Below are positions 32,329 through 40,927 of a stretch of DNA of 64,000 nt, piece by piece. The stretch is from JBOGTC01 sp050692055. Lineage in GTDB: Bacteria > Chloroflexota > Limnocylindria > QHBO01. The number at the start of each line of letters is the position of its first letter. The first letter of the stretch is position 1. The notes under the pieces were generated by a model. It did no database searches, was not told where the DNA came from, and saw nothing but the letters and a program-made list of their open reading frames with translations. The stretch spans positions 12,306 through 76,305 of the forward strand of contig JBOGTC010000075.1 in assembly GCA_050692055.1 (NCBI GenBank), read 5' to 3'. Position numbers and translations under genes: made by a program.

Positions 32329-33360
32329 TCAGCGGGGGCCGATAGCGGCGGGTGTTACCTCGACACCGTACTTCTTCTTGAGGTACGGCAGCACCTCCTT
32401 GCGGCACACGTCAGCCACGAGGAACGGATCCGGGCTCATGTCCGCCCAGATCAGGTGGTTGCATCCCGCGTCGATGAAGCGCTCGAACTGCGCGATGATC
32501 TCCTCCCCGGAAGAGGCGATACAGAACGCGGCCCGCATCGCCTCATCGCGGACGAGAAGCGCCCGCTGCTCGATGATCCGCGGGTCCTCGATGTACGCGT
32601 ATGCCTCCGGGATGAGCAGGCCACCGTAGACCCGTGCGCCGTCGAGGGCACGCTCCGTGTTCGGGTGGTATGACGTGCTCACCCAGGCCGTCCTGAAGCG
32701 GCTCTCATCGGTTCGGCCCGACTCGCTTCGCCCGTCGTCGAACGCGGGCTGCATGACGTTCTGGTGGACGTCCGGTGGGATTCCCACAGAGACGTAGCCA
32801 TCGGTCATCAGACCCGCATTGCGCGCCATCTTCGGCCCACCTGCGGCACAGATGATCGAGATGTCGGTGGTCGGCTTCTGGTACAGGTAGAAGAACGATC
32901 TGAAGTACTTCCCCTTGTGGCGGAAGTAGTCCGGTTCCGCCCAGCAGCGCTTGATCAGCTCGATCCCTTCCAGCAGCCGCTCGATCCGTTCACGAAGCGG
33001 CGGCCAGAAGCCGGTCGTGGTCTTCTCGTTCATCGCCTCGCCCGTGCCCACGCCGAGCGCCACGCGCCCGGGGTAGAGGAGCTCCAACGTGGCGATCTCG
33101 ATGGCGACATCGACCGGATGGTGGCGGATCCCGATGGGCGGCAGCACCATCGGTCCCACAATTGCTCGCTCGGTGTTGGCCAGGAAGGCGGTGAGCGTTG
33201 CCCAGATGCCGGCCGAGTGGCCGGAGCTATGCTGCCAGGGAAGCGTGTGATCGCCCTCCCAGATGTAGTCGAAGCCCGCCTCCTCCAGGTCGCGGACGCG
33301 TCGCACGTTGTCGCGCACGTCGTGACAGAGGCACTCCGGCGAGATGCCGAACGTGATCAC
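32329..33360 (-). CDS. LLM-class oxidoreductase, F420-dependent-dehydrogenase type
   Basis: The 343-residue protein is a TIM-barrel luciferase-like enzyme. It has ITFGISPECLCHDV at the start, EAGFDYIWEGDHTLPW, and GRVALGVGTGEAMNEKTTTGFWPP, the signature seen in F420-dependent glucose-6-phosphate dehydrogenase relatives. FGD-type enzymes transfer hydride to F420. The GTG at 33360 overlaps the SnoaL stop as GTGA, so the start is secure. The physiological substrate in this operon is unknown. Confidence 0.83.
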   Translation of the reverse strand: MITFGISPECLCHDVRDNVRRVRDLEEAGFDYIWEGDHTLPWQHSSGHSAGIWATLTAFLANTERAIVGPMVLPPIGIRHHPVDVAIEIATLELLYPGRVALGVGTGEAMNEKTTTGFWPPLRERIERLLEGIELIKRCWAEPDYFRHKGKYFRSFFYLYQKPTTDISIICAAGGPKMARNAGLMTDGYVSVGIPPDVHQNVMQPAFDDGRSESGRTDESRFRTAWVSTSYHPNTERALDGARVYGGLLIPEAYAYIEDPRIIEQRALLVRDEAMRAAFCIASSGEEIIAQFERFIDAGCNHLIWADMSPDPFLVADVCRKEVLPYLKKKYGVEVTPAAIGPR

Positions 33361-33773
33361 TGCGCGGCCGCGGAGAGCGGAAGGCCGAGCTGCCCGAACA
33401 GGGAGGCCGAGTCGTAGTAGACGGTCTCGCGCGTGAACAGCTCGCCGTTGTGCTCGTAGACCGATACGGCCGGGATGCGGAAGGCCCTGCCGGTGGGTGG
33501 ATGCTCCAGGAACGTGCCGGTGTGCGTGCCCAGCAGGTCGTACTCGGCGACCACCAGACGGCCCTCCGAAATCACGCGCCCGATTTCGATTCGCAGGTCC
33601 GGGAACCCACGGTAGAAGATGGCCATGAACTCGCGCATCTCCTCCTTGCCGTGACACGGCGTCGTGGACACATCGTGGAAGAACACGTCATCGGTGTAGT
33701 AGTCCAGCACCGCCTGGAGGTCGCCGCGGCTGAGATCCTCGATCTCGTTACGGACAAGCTGCGCTGCGTCCAC
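33357..33773 (-). CDS. SnoaL-like protein
   Basis: The 138-residue protein has the NTF2-like pattern of polyketide-cyclase/ester-cyclase proteins: DLSRGDLQAVLDYYTDDVFFHDV, GKEEMREFMAIFYRGFPDLRIEIGRVI and FLEHPPTGRAFRIPAVSVYEHN. The GTG at 33773 follows AGAGGAGG and lies within the 3' end of the amidohydrolase gene (26-base overlap). It should bind or isomerise a small acid in the pathway of this operon. Confidence 0.78.
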   Translation of the reverse strand: MDAAQLVRNEIEDLSRGDLQAVLDYYTDDVFFHDVSTTPCHGKEEMREFMAIFYRGFPDLRIEIGRVISEGRLVVAEYDLLGTHTGTFLEHPPTGRAFRIPAVSVYEHNGELFTRETVYYDSASLFGQLGLPLSAAAQ

Positions 33774-34689
33774 CGCCGGCCTCCTCTGTGCTGAGACCCA
33801 GGAGCCGTGCCGCTGCCCCACCGAAGAAGCTATCGACGTCCTCCTGGGTGATGAATGGCTCGATCTCGTGGCGCTCCGTGTAGGCCGCCACCTTGCCGAA
33901 CTGCTCCTGGCCGGTCTGGAACGGCACATAGGGATAGTCGGAGCCCCACAGCAAACGGTTCATCACACCCAGCTTCTTGGCCCATGACCAGATCTGCGCC
34001 ACCCGCCAGACGGGCGCGGACTCCGCCCAGAAGGCGAAGTCCCCGTAGACCTGGCGGTACTTCGCGATGAAGTGCAGGGCCTCCTCGGCCCAGTGAAAGC
34101 CGGTGTGGCCGATGATCAGCTTGAGGTCCGGGAAGTCGATCATCACGTCCTCGAGGTAGAGCGGATGGTCGTACTCGAGCATCTTCCCCTTGGGGAGCAT
34201 GCTCCACCCGGTGTGGACCAGGACGGGGACGTTCGTCGCCTGCGCGGCCTCGTAGAGGGGCCAGATACGCCGATCATGCACGCCGACGTAGTTGTAGGAC
34301 GGCAGCATCTTCAGTCCCCTGAGCCCCTGCTTCTGAACGCCGCGCTCGAACCGCTTGACCTCCTCGGGCCCGCCCAACGGATCGGCCGTGTAGAAGCCGA
34401 TCAGCCGGTCAGGATAGGCCTCTACCATGGACTGCACATACTCGCCCGCATTCGGGTCATAAGCGTTCCACGGGATATACCCGACGCCGAGTACCACCGC
34501 CTTGTCGATCCCACACTCATCCATGTCGGCGATGAGCCGCTCGGGCGGCACGCAGAAGTCCTCGGCGCGCCACGGCTTGCCGGTGTGCCAGCAGGTCTGC
34601 CCCTCGAACATATCGACGTAGAACTGCCCGAGCTCGGGGGGAAAGTCGACCCCGAACCGCATCATGTGAGTGTGGGTGTTGATGATCAT
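33748..34689 (-). CDS. Family-2 amidohydrolase (ACMSD-like TIM barrel)
   Basis: The 313-residue protein has INTHTHMMRFG (HxH metal motif) at the N terminus, MDECGIDKAVVLGVGYIPWN, VLVHTGWSMLPKG, LKLIIGHTGFHWAEEALHF and LLWGSDYPYVPF, which bring the further His and Asp ligands. The amidohydrolase_2 family includes decarboxylases such as ACMSD and lactonases. The ATG at 34689 follows AGGAGCAGCC. It follows the deacylase by 10 bases. It may hydrolyse or decarboxylate an intermediate of the ort pathway. Confidence 0.8.
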   Translation of the reverse strand: MIINTHTHMMRFGVDFPPELGQFYVDMFEGQTCWHTGKPWRAEDFCVPPERLIADMDECGIDKAVVLGVGYIPWNAYDPNAGEYVQSMVEAYPDRLIGFYTADPLGGPEEVKRFERGVQKQGLRGLKMLPSYNYVGVHDRRIWPLYEAAQATNVPVLVHTGWSMLPKGKMLEYDHPLYLEDVMIDFPDLKLIIGHTGFHWAEEALHFIAKYRQVYGDFAFWAESAPVWRVAQIWSWAKKLGVMNRLLWGSDYPYVPFQTGQEQFGKVAAYTERHEIEPFITQEDVDSFFGGAAARLLGLSTEEAGGGRSAACP

Positions 34690-34699
34690 TCGGCTGCTC

Positions 34700-36355
34700 C
34701 TATGCGTCGGATGCTCCGCGACGGAGAACGTTGCCGGCGCGAAGCTGTGAGTCGACGGCCCCGTGGCGCACCACGATGTCGCCGTTGACCAGGACGTACT
34801 CGATGCCGGCCGGCGAAGCGGACGGCTCCTGGTAGGTCGTGCGGTCGGCGACCGTATCCGCATCGAACACCACCACGTCCGCGGCGTAGCCGTCCTCGAT
34901 GCGGCCCCTGGAGCGAAGTCCCATGCGCTGGGCCGGCAGTGAGGTCATCTTCCGGACGGCCTCCTCGAGGCTGAAGAGGCCCGTATCTCGAGCGAAGTGT
35001 CCCAGGACCCTCGGAAATGCCCCGTATGCCGCGGGATGCGGCACTCCTCGCCCGGTGAGAATCGCATCCGTCTCGATCGACGCCCACGGATGCTGCAGCA
35101 GCTTCCGCAGCCCCGAGTCGTCCTCGAGGTCACCGGAGACGCCGATGTACAGTGCCATGGCGTGCCCGTTCTCCTCGAGGACGATATCGGCCGCGACGTC
35201 GAAGGCATCGGTCCCGCGCTCCTCCGCGATCTGAGGCAGCGACTTGCCTTCGAGGTTCTTGTTTTCCGCTGATTCGACCCAGAGCAGGCTGATGTTGTCC
35301 CAGCCCGTTGCCTCGCACAGGTTGTGCGGCCAGGCGCCCGGGATCCAGCACGGCCAGCCTGGAATGTCCTCGTCGATCGAGCGCCGTATGCGTTGCCGCT
35401 GAGCCGGATCGCGGAGCCGTGCCAACAGGGCGTCGACGCCACCGGACAGCGCCCAGGGTGGAAAGATGGCCAGCAGCGTGGTATTTGCCGCGACGTACGG
35501 AATGACGTCGAAGCCGGTGTCAACGCCGCGCTCGTGAGCGCGCTCGTGCAGCTCAATGATCGCGTCGATCTTCGGCCAGTGCGGCTTGCCGAACGCCTCG
35601 ATGTGGGAGTGCTGGCAGGTCACGCCGTTCACCTCTCCGACCCGGATCACCTCCTTCGTAGCCGAGAGCAGCGTCTCACTCGAGCCGCGAATGTGGCTGG
35701 TGTAGATGCCGTCGTACCGCTTCAGGCCTGCGGCCAACGCTTCGATCTCCTCGGGCGGAGCGAAGATTCCTGGCGCGTAGAGGAGACCGCTGGAGAGTCC
35801 GAACGCGCCCTCCTCGAGCGATCGCTCGAGGTTGCTCTTCATCCGTTCCTGCTCGTCGGGCTCGAGGAATCGACCCTGGAACCCGACCTCGTGTATGCGC
35901 AGGGCCCCATGGGCGACAAGCGGCACGACGTTCAGCGCCACGCCTCGCTCGTCCAGGTAGCCCAGATACTCGCCGAACGAGCTCCAGGAGCTCGGGAGGT
36001 CGGGCCCACGGAGGAAGGCCGTGTAGCTCGCCAGCTCGCCCGCCGTCTCGGGGTTCACCGGTGCCGGCGAGTACCCGCAGTTGCCGGAGACGATCGTGGT
36101 GATCCCCTGGCCCAGGAACGGGGCGAGGATCTCGCCGTGCTCCTCCACGGGAACCAGGAAATCACTGTGCGAGTGGATATCGATGAACCCCGGGGCCACG
36201 ACCGACCCCGCGACGTCGAGCCGTTCCGCGGCATCAGCGGACCCCAGGTCGCCGATCGCCGCGATGCGGCCATTCGAGACTCCGACATCCGCGGCAACGG
36301 ACGGCCCGCCCGTCCCATCGACGAGCCGACCGCCTTGAATCACCAGGTCGAGCAT
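34700..36355 (-). CDS. N-acyl-D-amino-acid deacylase family amidohydrolase
   Basis: The 551-residue protein has the D-aminoacylase pattern: LVIQGGRLVDGTGGPS at the start, GFIDIHSHSDFLVP (HxH), ITTIVSGNCGYSPAPVNP, FGLSSGLLYAPGIF, YTSHIRG, CQHSHIEAFGKPHWPK, GFDVIPYVAANTTLLAIFPPW, and AADVVVFDADT with the C-terminal strand. In the family, one or two zinc ions hydrolyse N-acyl-D-amino acids to D-amino acid and fatty acid. Here it follows the substrate-binding protein gene by 39 bases, so it probably works on the imported compound. Confidence 0.88.
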   Translation of the reverse strand: MLDLVIQGGRLVDGTGGPSVAADVGVSNGRIAAIGDLGSADAAERLDVAGSVVAPGFIDIHSHSDFLVPVEEHGEILAPFLGQGITTIVSGNCGYSPAPVNPETAGELASYTAFLRGPDLPSSWSSFGEYLGYLDERGVALNVVPLVAHGALRIHEVGFQGRFLEPDEQERMKSNLERSLEEGAFGLSSGLLYAPGIFAPPEEIEALAAGLKRYDGIYTSHIRGSSETLLSATKEVIRVGEVNGVTCQHSHIEAFGKPHWPKIDAIIELHERAHERGVDTGFDVIPYVAANTTLLAIFPPWALSGGVDALLARLRDPAQRQRIRRSIDEDIPGWPCWIPGAWPHNLCEATGWDNISLLWVESAENKNLEGKSLPQIAEERGTDAFDVAADIVLEENGHAMALYIGVSGDLEDDSGLRKLLQHPWASIETDAILTGRGVPHPAAYGAFPRVLGHFARDTGLFSLEEAVRKMTSLPAQRMGLRSRGRIEDGYAADVVVFDADTVADRTTYQEPSASPAGIEYVLVNGDIVVRHGAVDSQLRAGNVLRRGASDA

Positions 36356-36394
36356 CGCTCCGCCTCACTGCCTATTCGGTCTGGTAGCGGGAAG

Positions 36395-37807
36395 TCACAT
36401 GCCTGGGTTGTCCTCGAGGAACTGGTCGATCTCGCCCTGCGCGCGTTGATGCTCCCCTTCGACATCTGCACCGTGCAGCGCCGCCGAGACGGCTGCCTCC
36501 ACGATCTCCGAGATGCGCTGGTAGCCGGCACGCGTCCCGTACCGTTGGTTGTTGATGTCTTCCTGTGCCTGGTCGAACGTGACATCCACGATCTCCCGGT
36601 CGGCCTCGGGAATCGACGAGTCGTCATACGGGGACGTGAACGATGGATAGCCGCTCTCGTCCGCGGGGTCAAAGGCGTGGAGCTCTTCACGGCGGGTCAG
36701 CAGACCCAGCTGGGTCTCTGCGTTGGCGTAGTGCTTTACCAGCTCCAGGGCGAGCTCCTTGCGCGGGCTTGTCTGGGGAATGGCGAAGCACTCGCCCACC
36801 GACTGGCCACCGGATCGGGGCAGGTCACCGCCCTTGCCCGGGATAATGGCAACCCGCACTGGATCGTCACCCAACACCGAAAGGTTTGGGTCGCGCGCCT
36901 GGTACCACAGGTGCTGGTAGTCGATCATCATCGCCGCATCGCCCGCCATGAAGACCTTCTTCGCCTCCACGTCGTAGATCCCCCATGGCGACTCGATGCT
37001 GTCCGCCGGCATGAAGGGCAGCAGGTCGATCATGTCCTGCGTGGCCTGCATGGCCTCCGGGGTGTCGAAGTTGACGCTGCCATCGTCGCCGTAGAACTCG
37101 CCGCCGTTGAGGTGCAGCCAGACGCACCACTTCGGGAAGAGGTACAACGGCGCCCAGCCGTCGACGTAGCCGAACTGTGAGTTGGCCGTGAACTCTTGGG
37201 CCGCCGCCACGAATTCGTCGTACGTGGTGGGAATGGCGATCCCCGCATCCTCGAACTTCTGCCGGTTGCAGAAGAGGACGTAGGTGTAGATGTTGCTCGG
37301 GCCGCCGTACCAGACGCCGCTGCTCGACTGCGCCGCCTCAATCGCCTCCCATCGCAGCTGCGACTCATCTGGCTGCTCGTAGCCGCTGATCTCGGTCAGT
37401 GGGGTGAGGAACTGCTCGTACTGATCCACCCAGGCGCGCCAGAGGTAGACGACGTCCCATGACTCGCCGCCGGCCTCGAAGGCTGGCGTGAGGACGGACG
37501 GCAATGGCCCGAAGGCTTCCCGAGTGAACTCGACCGTTGCGTTGTGCTGCTGCTCGAACTCCGGTGTGATCATCGCGTAGTAGCCGGTGTGGTTTGCGAG
37601 CAGCACCCTCAGAGTGGTCGGCGGCCCCGCGGCTGTGCCGGTCGGGGATGCGGTCGTGGTGACACCGCAGGCGGCCAGGAGGGGACCAAGGCCCATGACC
37701 CCCACAACGCCTCCCCCAAGCTGGGCGCCGCGCTTGAGGAAACGACGGCGCGAGTACCGTGTCACGAGGGAACGCTGCCAGGGAGCACGCGGATCCTGTT
37801 CGTTCAT
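36395..37807 (-). CDS. Extracellular solute-binding protein (CUT1 family) with Tat-lipoprotein signal
   Basis: The 470-residue protein has a twin-arginine lipoprotein signal: SRRRFLKRGAQLGGGVVGV then LLAACG (Cys at about 47). The body matches family-1 binding proteins: FEQQHNATVEFTREAFG, GESWDVVYLWRAWVDQY, GGPSNIYTYVLFCNRQKFEDAG, MAGDAAMMIDYQHLWYQA and GGQSVGECFAIPQTSPRK. It delivers ligand to the permeases encoded by 37861 and 38859. The ligand is not a standard sugar by necessity; the rest of the operon suggests an amino-acid derivative. A TCGGAGGAGAG site precedes the ATG. Confidence 0.87.
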   Translation of the reverse strand: MNEQDPRAPWQRSLVTRYSRRRFLKRGAQLGGGVVGVMGLGPLLAACGVTTTASPTGTAAGPPTTLRVLLANHTGYYAMITPEFEQQHNATVEFTREAFGPLPSVLTPAFEAGGESWDVVYLWRAWVDQYEQFLTPLTEISGYEQPDESQLRWEAIEAAQSSSGVWYGGPSNIYTYVLFCNRQKFEDAGIAIPTTYDEFVAAAQEFTANSQFGYVDGWAPLYLFPKWCVWLHLNGGEFYGDDGSVNFDTPEAMQATQDMIDLLPFMPADSIESPWGIYDVEAKKVFMAGDAAMMIDYQHLWYQARDPNLSVLGDDPVRVAIIPGKGGDLPRSGGQSVGECFAIPQTSPRKELALELVKHYANAETQLGLLTRREELHAFDPADESGYPSFTSPYDDSSIPEADREIVDVTFDQAQEDINNQRYGTRAGYQRISEIVEAAVSAALHGADVEGEHQRAQGEIDQFLEDNPGM

Positions 37808-37860
37808 CCTTTTCTCTCCTCCGAAATCTGGCCGATGTGGACTGCGAGCGACCCTTGTCC

Positions 37861-38862
37861 TTACTTCATTGCCCCCTCCCCAATCCCACGAATCAGGTAG
37901 CGCTGCATGCCGAGCGCGAGGACCAGTACCGGGATCGAGGCGATCAGCCCAGCCGCGGACAGCTGCGGCTCGATCCGGTTGATCGGGTCCATGAGATTGA
38001 CGATGCTGGGCGCGAGCATCGGCGTGCTGCTTACCGACAGCACTCGGGATACGAGGAGCTCATTCCACGACAGGACAAACGCAAAGACGGCGGTTGTCGC
38101 GACGCTCGGCACGGTCAGGGGCAGGACCACGCGCCGGAGCGCGTCGAAGCGGCCCGCCCCATCGATCCGTGCCGCATGCTCGATCTCCGGTTCGACGCCC
38201 TCGAAGGCGCTGACGAGCAGCCACGTGACCAGCGGCGTGATCAGCGCCATGTGGCCCAGGATCATCCCCGGCAGCGTGTCGACCAATCCCACCGTCCGAA
38301 AGATCGCCACCAGTGGAACGAGCAGCGCAATGCCGGGAAGCATGTAGATCACCATCACGCTGGTGTAGACCGCCCGTCTCCCGGGGAACCGGAGTGATGC
38401 GATGGCATAGGCGCCGAGCAGCGCGATCAGGGTGGTCAGGGTTGCCGCCGTGGTCGACACGAGGAGGCTGTTTCGAAGCCCCGCCGACAGGTAGGCGATG
38501 TTGAAGAGACGTGCGTACTGGTCGAGGTTGGGTTGGGGTGGAATGGCATGCGGGCCGCTCAGAAGATCAACCGGGCGCTGCAGCGAGCCGAGGACTACCA
38601 CGACGACGAACGGGACGGCGATGATGAGGAAGACGAGGACGGCCAGCGTCGCCGCCACGACTCGGGACCCCATCCCGATGTGAAGCCCGTTGAGGCCCCG
38701 CCACACCAATGTCAGTCCGACCGCGGTCCCCACGATCCAGGCCCAGAACGGAAACGGCCAATCGAAGACCAGCAGGCTCAGCTCGAGGACAGCGACGACG
38801 ACGATGATCAACCCACCGGCCCAGGCGATCAGGCGCGAACGGCGACCGTCCGGTTGGCTCAT
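37861..38862 (-). CDS. ABC importer permease 2 (MalG-like)
   Basis: The 333-residue permease has two extra N-terminal membrane helices (LIAWAGGLIIVVVAVLELSLL, FWAWIVGTAVGLTLVW) before the usual MalG-like core of six. The EAA loop is EPEIEHAARIDGAGRFDALRRVVLPLTVPS. SGLRNSLLVSTTAATLTTLIALLGAYAI is the first core helix of the BPD domain. The ATG overlaps the permease 1 stop as ATGA. The binding-protein gene follows after 53 bases. Confidence 0.87.
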   Translation of the reverse strand: MSQPDGRRSRLIAWAGGLIIVVVAVLELSLLVFDWPFPFWAWIVGTAVGLTLVWRGLNGLHIGMGSRVVAATLAVLVFLIIAVPFVVVVVLGSLQRPVDLLSGPHAIPPQPNLDQYARLFNIAYLSAGLRNSLLVSTTAATLTTLIALLGAYAIASLRFPGRRAVYTSVMVIYMLPGIALLVPLVAIFRTVGLVDTLPGMILGHMALITPLVTWLLVSAFEGVEPEIEHAARIDGAGRFDALRRVVLPLTVPSVATTAVFAFVLSWNELLVSRVLSVSSTPMLAPSIVNLMDPINRIEPQLSAAGLIASIPVLVLALGMQRYLIRGIGEGAMK

Positions 38863-39785
38863 GACAATCTCAGCGACCGGCCGCCGCGGGTGAGCACCAA
38901 CCCGAACAGGACGATGATTCCCGCCACCACGTAGGCCAGCACCGCCCCGTAGCCCAGGTTCGTGTGCTCGAAGCTCGTCTTGAATGCGTAGAAGTACAGG
39001 TTGTAGGTCGAATAGGCGCCGGGGCCGCCACCGGTGAGGGCGAAGATGAGATCGAACAGCTGGACCGTGACAAGGAGCTGGACGATGAGCGCCACACCGA
39101 TCGTGGGCAGGAGGAACGGAAGGATCACGTAGCGGAAGCGGCGCCAACTGTTCGCGCCGTCGATCTGCGCCGCGTGCACGGTCTCGCGCGGGAGGTACTG
39201 CAGGCTCACCAGGAAGATCAGGGCGAGCAGTGGGAACGTCTTCCAGACGTGGATTCCAACCAATGTGTAGAGGGTCCCGGGCACGCCGCTGAAGAACGAC
39301 GGGGCCGTCTCCATCACACCCAGCTGCTGCAGCCAGGGTCCGAGCAGGCCACGGCGACCGTCAAGGAACCACTGGAACATCGCCGCCACCACGACCGGCG
39401 GCAGCGCCCACGGGATCAGCAGGCTTGCCCGGACGAGCGTGCGGCCCGGGAACTGCTGGTTGAGGGCCAGCGCCACGCCCATGCCGATTGCGACGCCCAG
39501 CACGCACGAGGGAACGACGTACATCACGGTCTGTACCAGCGACTGGGCGAAGAGCGGATCGGCGGCCAGCCGCGCCCAGTTCGCAAGGCCCACCCACTCT
39601 CGCTGGCCTGCAGACCCCGCGGTCAGAGTGAGGGATATCGAGAACAGCAGCGGGTACAGGATCAGCGCCACGACCAACAGGACCGTCGGCGCCAGGAACA
39701 TGCCGGCATAGGCATGGTTCTCCCGGCGGATCGGCAACCGGCTGATCCAGCTGCCTCGTCGCGCCGCCATCTCTGCGCCGCTCAT
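38859..39785 (-). CDS. ABC importer permease 1 (MalF-like)
   Basis: The 308-residue permease has six membrane segments and the CUT1 EAA loop LPRETVHAAQIDGANSWRRFRYVILPFLLPT. FLAPTVLLVVALILYPLLFSISLTL is the N-terminal helix and SLVQTVMYVVPSCVLGVAIGMGVALAL begins the BPD core. Both ends overlap neighbours by four bases (ATGA). It pairs with the MalG-like permease to form the channel. Confidence 0.88.
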   Translation of the reverse strand: MSGAEMAARRGSWISRLPIRRENHAYAGMFLAPTVLLVVALILYPLLFSISLTLTAGSAGQREWVGLANWARLAADPLFAQSLVQTVMYVVPSCVLGVAIGMGVALALNQQFPGRTLVRASLLIPWALPPVVVAAMFQWFLDGRRGLLGPWLQQLGVMETAPSFFSGVPGTLYTLVGIHVWKTFPLLALIFLVSLQYLPRETVHAAQIDGANSWRRFRYVILPFLLPTIGVALIVQLLVTVQLFDLIFALTGGGPGAYSTYNLYFYAFKTSFEHTNLGYGAVLAYVVAGIIVLFGLVLTRGGRSLRLS

Positions 39786-40927
39786 GTCGTTCGCACTGGC
39801 TCGTCGGCGGGTGTGCGCCCTTCGGCCCACACGCCCTCCAGCCGCCGCTCGCTGCTCGGGTCGAAGAAGTGGAGGGAGCCAACGGCAAAGCGGAGCACGA
39901 CCGGATCGCCGCGCTGCAGCTGTGCGCCGTCCTCGGCGAGCGCTCGGATCGACCAGCCATCCAGGTCCGCTGTCACGTAGCTATGGGGCGGCACCACCTC
40001 AGTGAGAGTCACGGTGGCGTGCAGGCCGGGGCCAGGGCCGTCAGCCGCGCGAGCCAGCACTGATTCGGGGCGGAAGCCAATCAGCACCGTGCCGTCCGGC
40101 GGGCGAAATCCGGGGGCTCGCGACCCGAGATCGATCTCGATCCCGTTGTCACCACGTACGACGACGGCGCCTGAGTCGTCCCAGACGACCCCGGTGAGGA
40201 AGTTCATCGGCAGCCTGCCGAGGAAGGAGGCCACGAAGCGGTCCGCGGGTCGGTTGTAGACGAGATGCGGCGTATCGGTCTGGTGGATGTGGCCGGCGGC
40301 CATCACCACGACCTCGTCCCCCATCGCCGAGGCGTCGTCCTGGTCGTGAGTGACGTAGATGAACGTCGCCTTGAGAGCCGCGTGGATCCGCTTCAGCTCC
40401 TCGCGGGTCTGCATGCGGAGGTTCGCGTCCAGGTTGCTGATTGGCTCGTCGAGCAGGAACACCTTCGGCTCGCGCACGATCGCGCGCCCCAGGGCGACGC
40501 GCTGGCGCTCGCCGCCGCTCAGCTGTCTCGGATGCCGGTCCAGCGTCGGGCCGATGCCCAGCATTGCCGCGACCTCATCGACACGGCGATACCGCTCCGG
40601 TCGCGACATGCCGCGCAGCTGGAGAGGAAAGGCGATGTTGTCCCGCGCGCTCATGTTCGGATACAGGGCGTATGACTGGAAGACCATCGCCACGTCCCGA
40701 CGCTCGGGGGTGACGTTGGTGACGTCAACGCCGTCGAACAGGATCCGGCCCGAGGTCACCTCCTCGATACCGGCAAGCAGCTTGAGGATGGTGCTCTTGC
40801 CCGAACCGGACGGCCCCAGGACGCAGGTGAAGAGACCGTCCTTGAAGATCAACGAGGTCTCCTGGAGCGCGTCAGCGCTCAGGCCGCGATAACGCTTGAC
40901 AACACGATCCAGCCGTACCTCAGCCAC
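39782..40927 (-). CDS. MalK/UgpC-like ABC ATPase
   Basis: The 381-residue protein has Walker A VLGPSGSGKSTILKL, signature RQLSGGERQRVALGRA, Walker B VFLLDEPISNLD, H-loop YVTHDQDDA, and a C-terminal TOBE/OB region of about 130 residues (FIGFRPESVLA-like, TVLIGFRPESV), as in MalK and UgpC. One ATPase encoded with two permeases fits a homodimer. The GTG at 40927 overlaps the ortB stop by eight bases, so the importer and thiolase are made together. Confidence 0.88.
   Translation of the reverse strand: MAEVRLDRVVKRYRGLSADALQETSLIFKDGLFTCVLGPSGSGKSTILKLLAGIEEVTSGRILFDGVDVTNVTPERRDVAMVFQSYALYPNMSARDNIAFPLQLRGMSRPERYRRVDEVAAMLGIGPTLDRHPRQLSGGERQRVALGRAIVREPKVFLLDEPISNLDANLRMQTREELKRIHAALKATFIYVTHDQDDASAMGDEVVVMAAGHIHQTDTPHLVYNRPADRFVASFLGRLPMNFLTGVVWDDSGAVVVRGDNGIEIDLGSRAPGFRPPDGTVLIGFRPESVLARAADGPGPGLHATVTLTEVVPPHSYVTADLDGWSIRALAEDGAQLQRGDPVVLRFAVGSLHFFDPSSERRLEGVWAEGRTPADEPVRTT

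Noticed and set aside
35324..37180. 618-codon plus-strand frame across the deacylase and binding-protein genes
   Set aside because: It crosses two genes that are clearly coded on the minus strand and has no recognisable motif.
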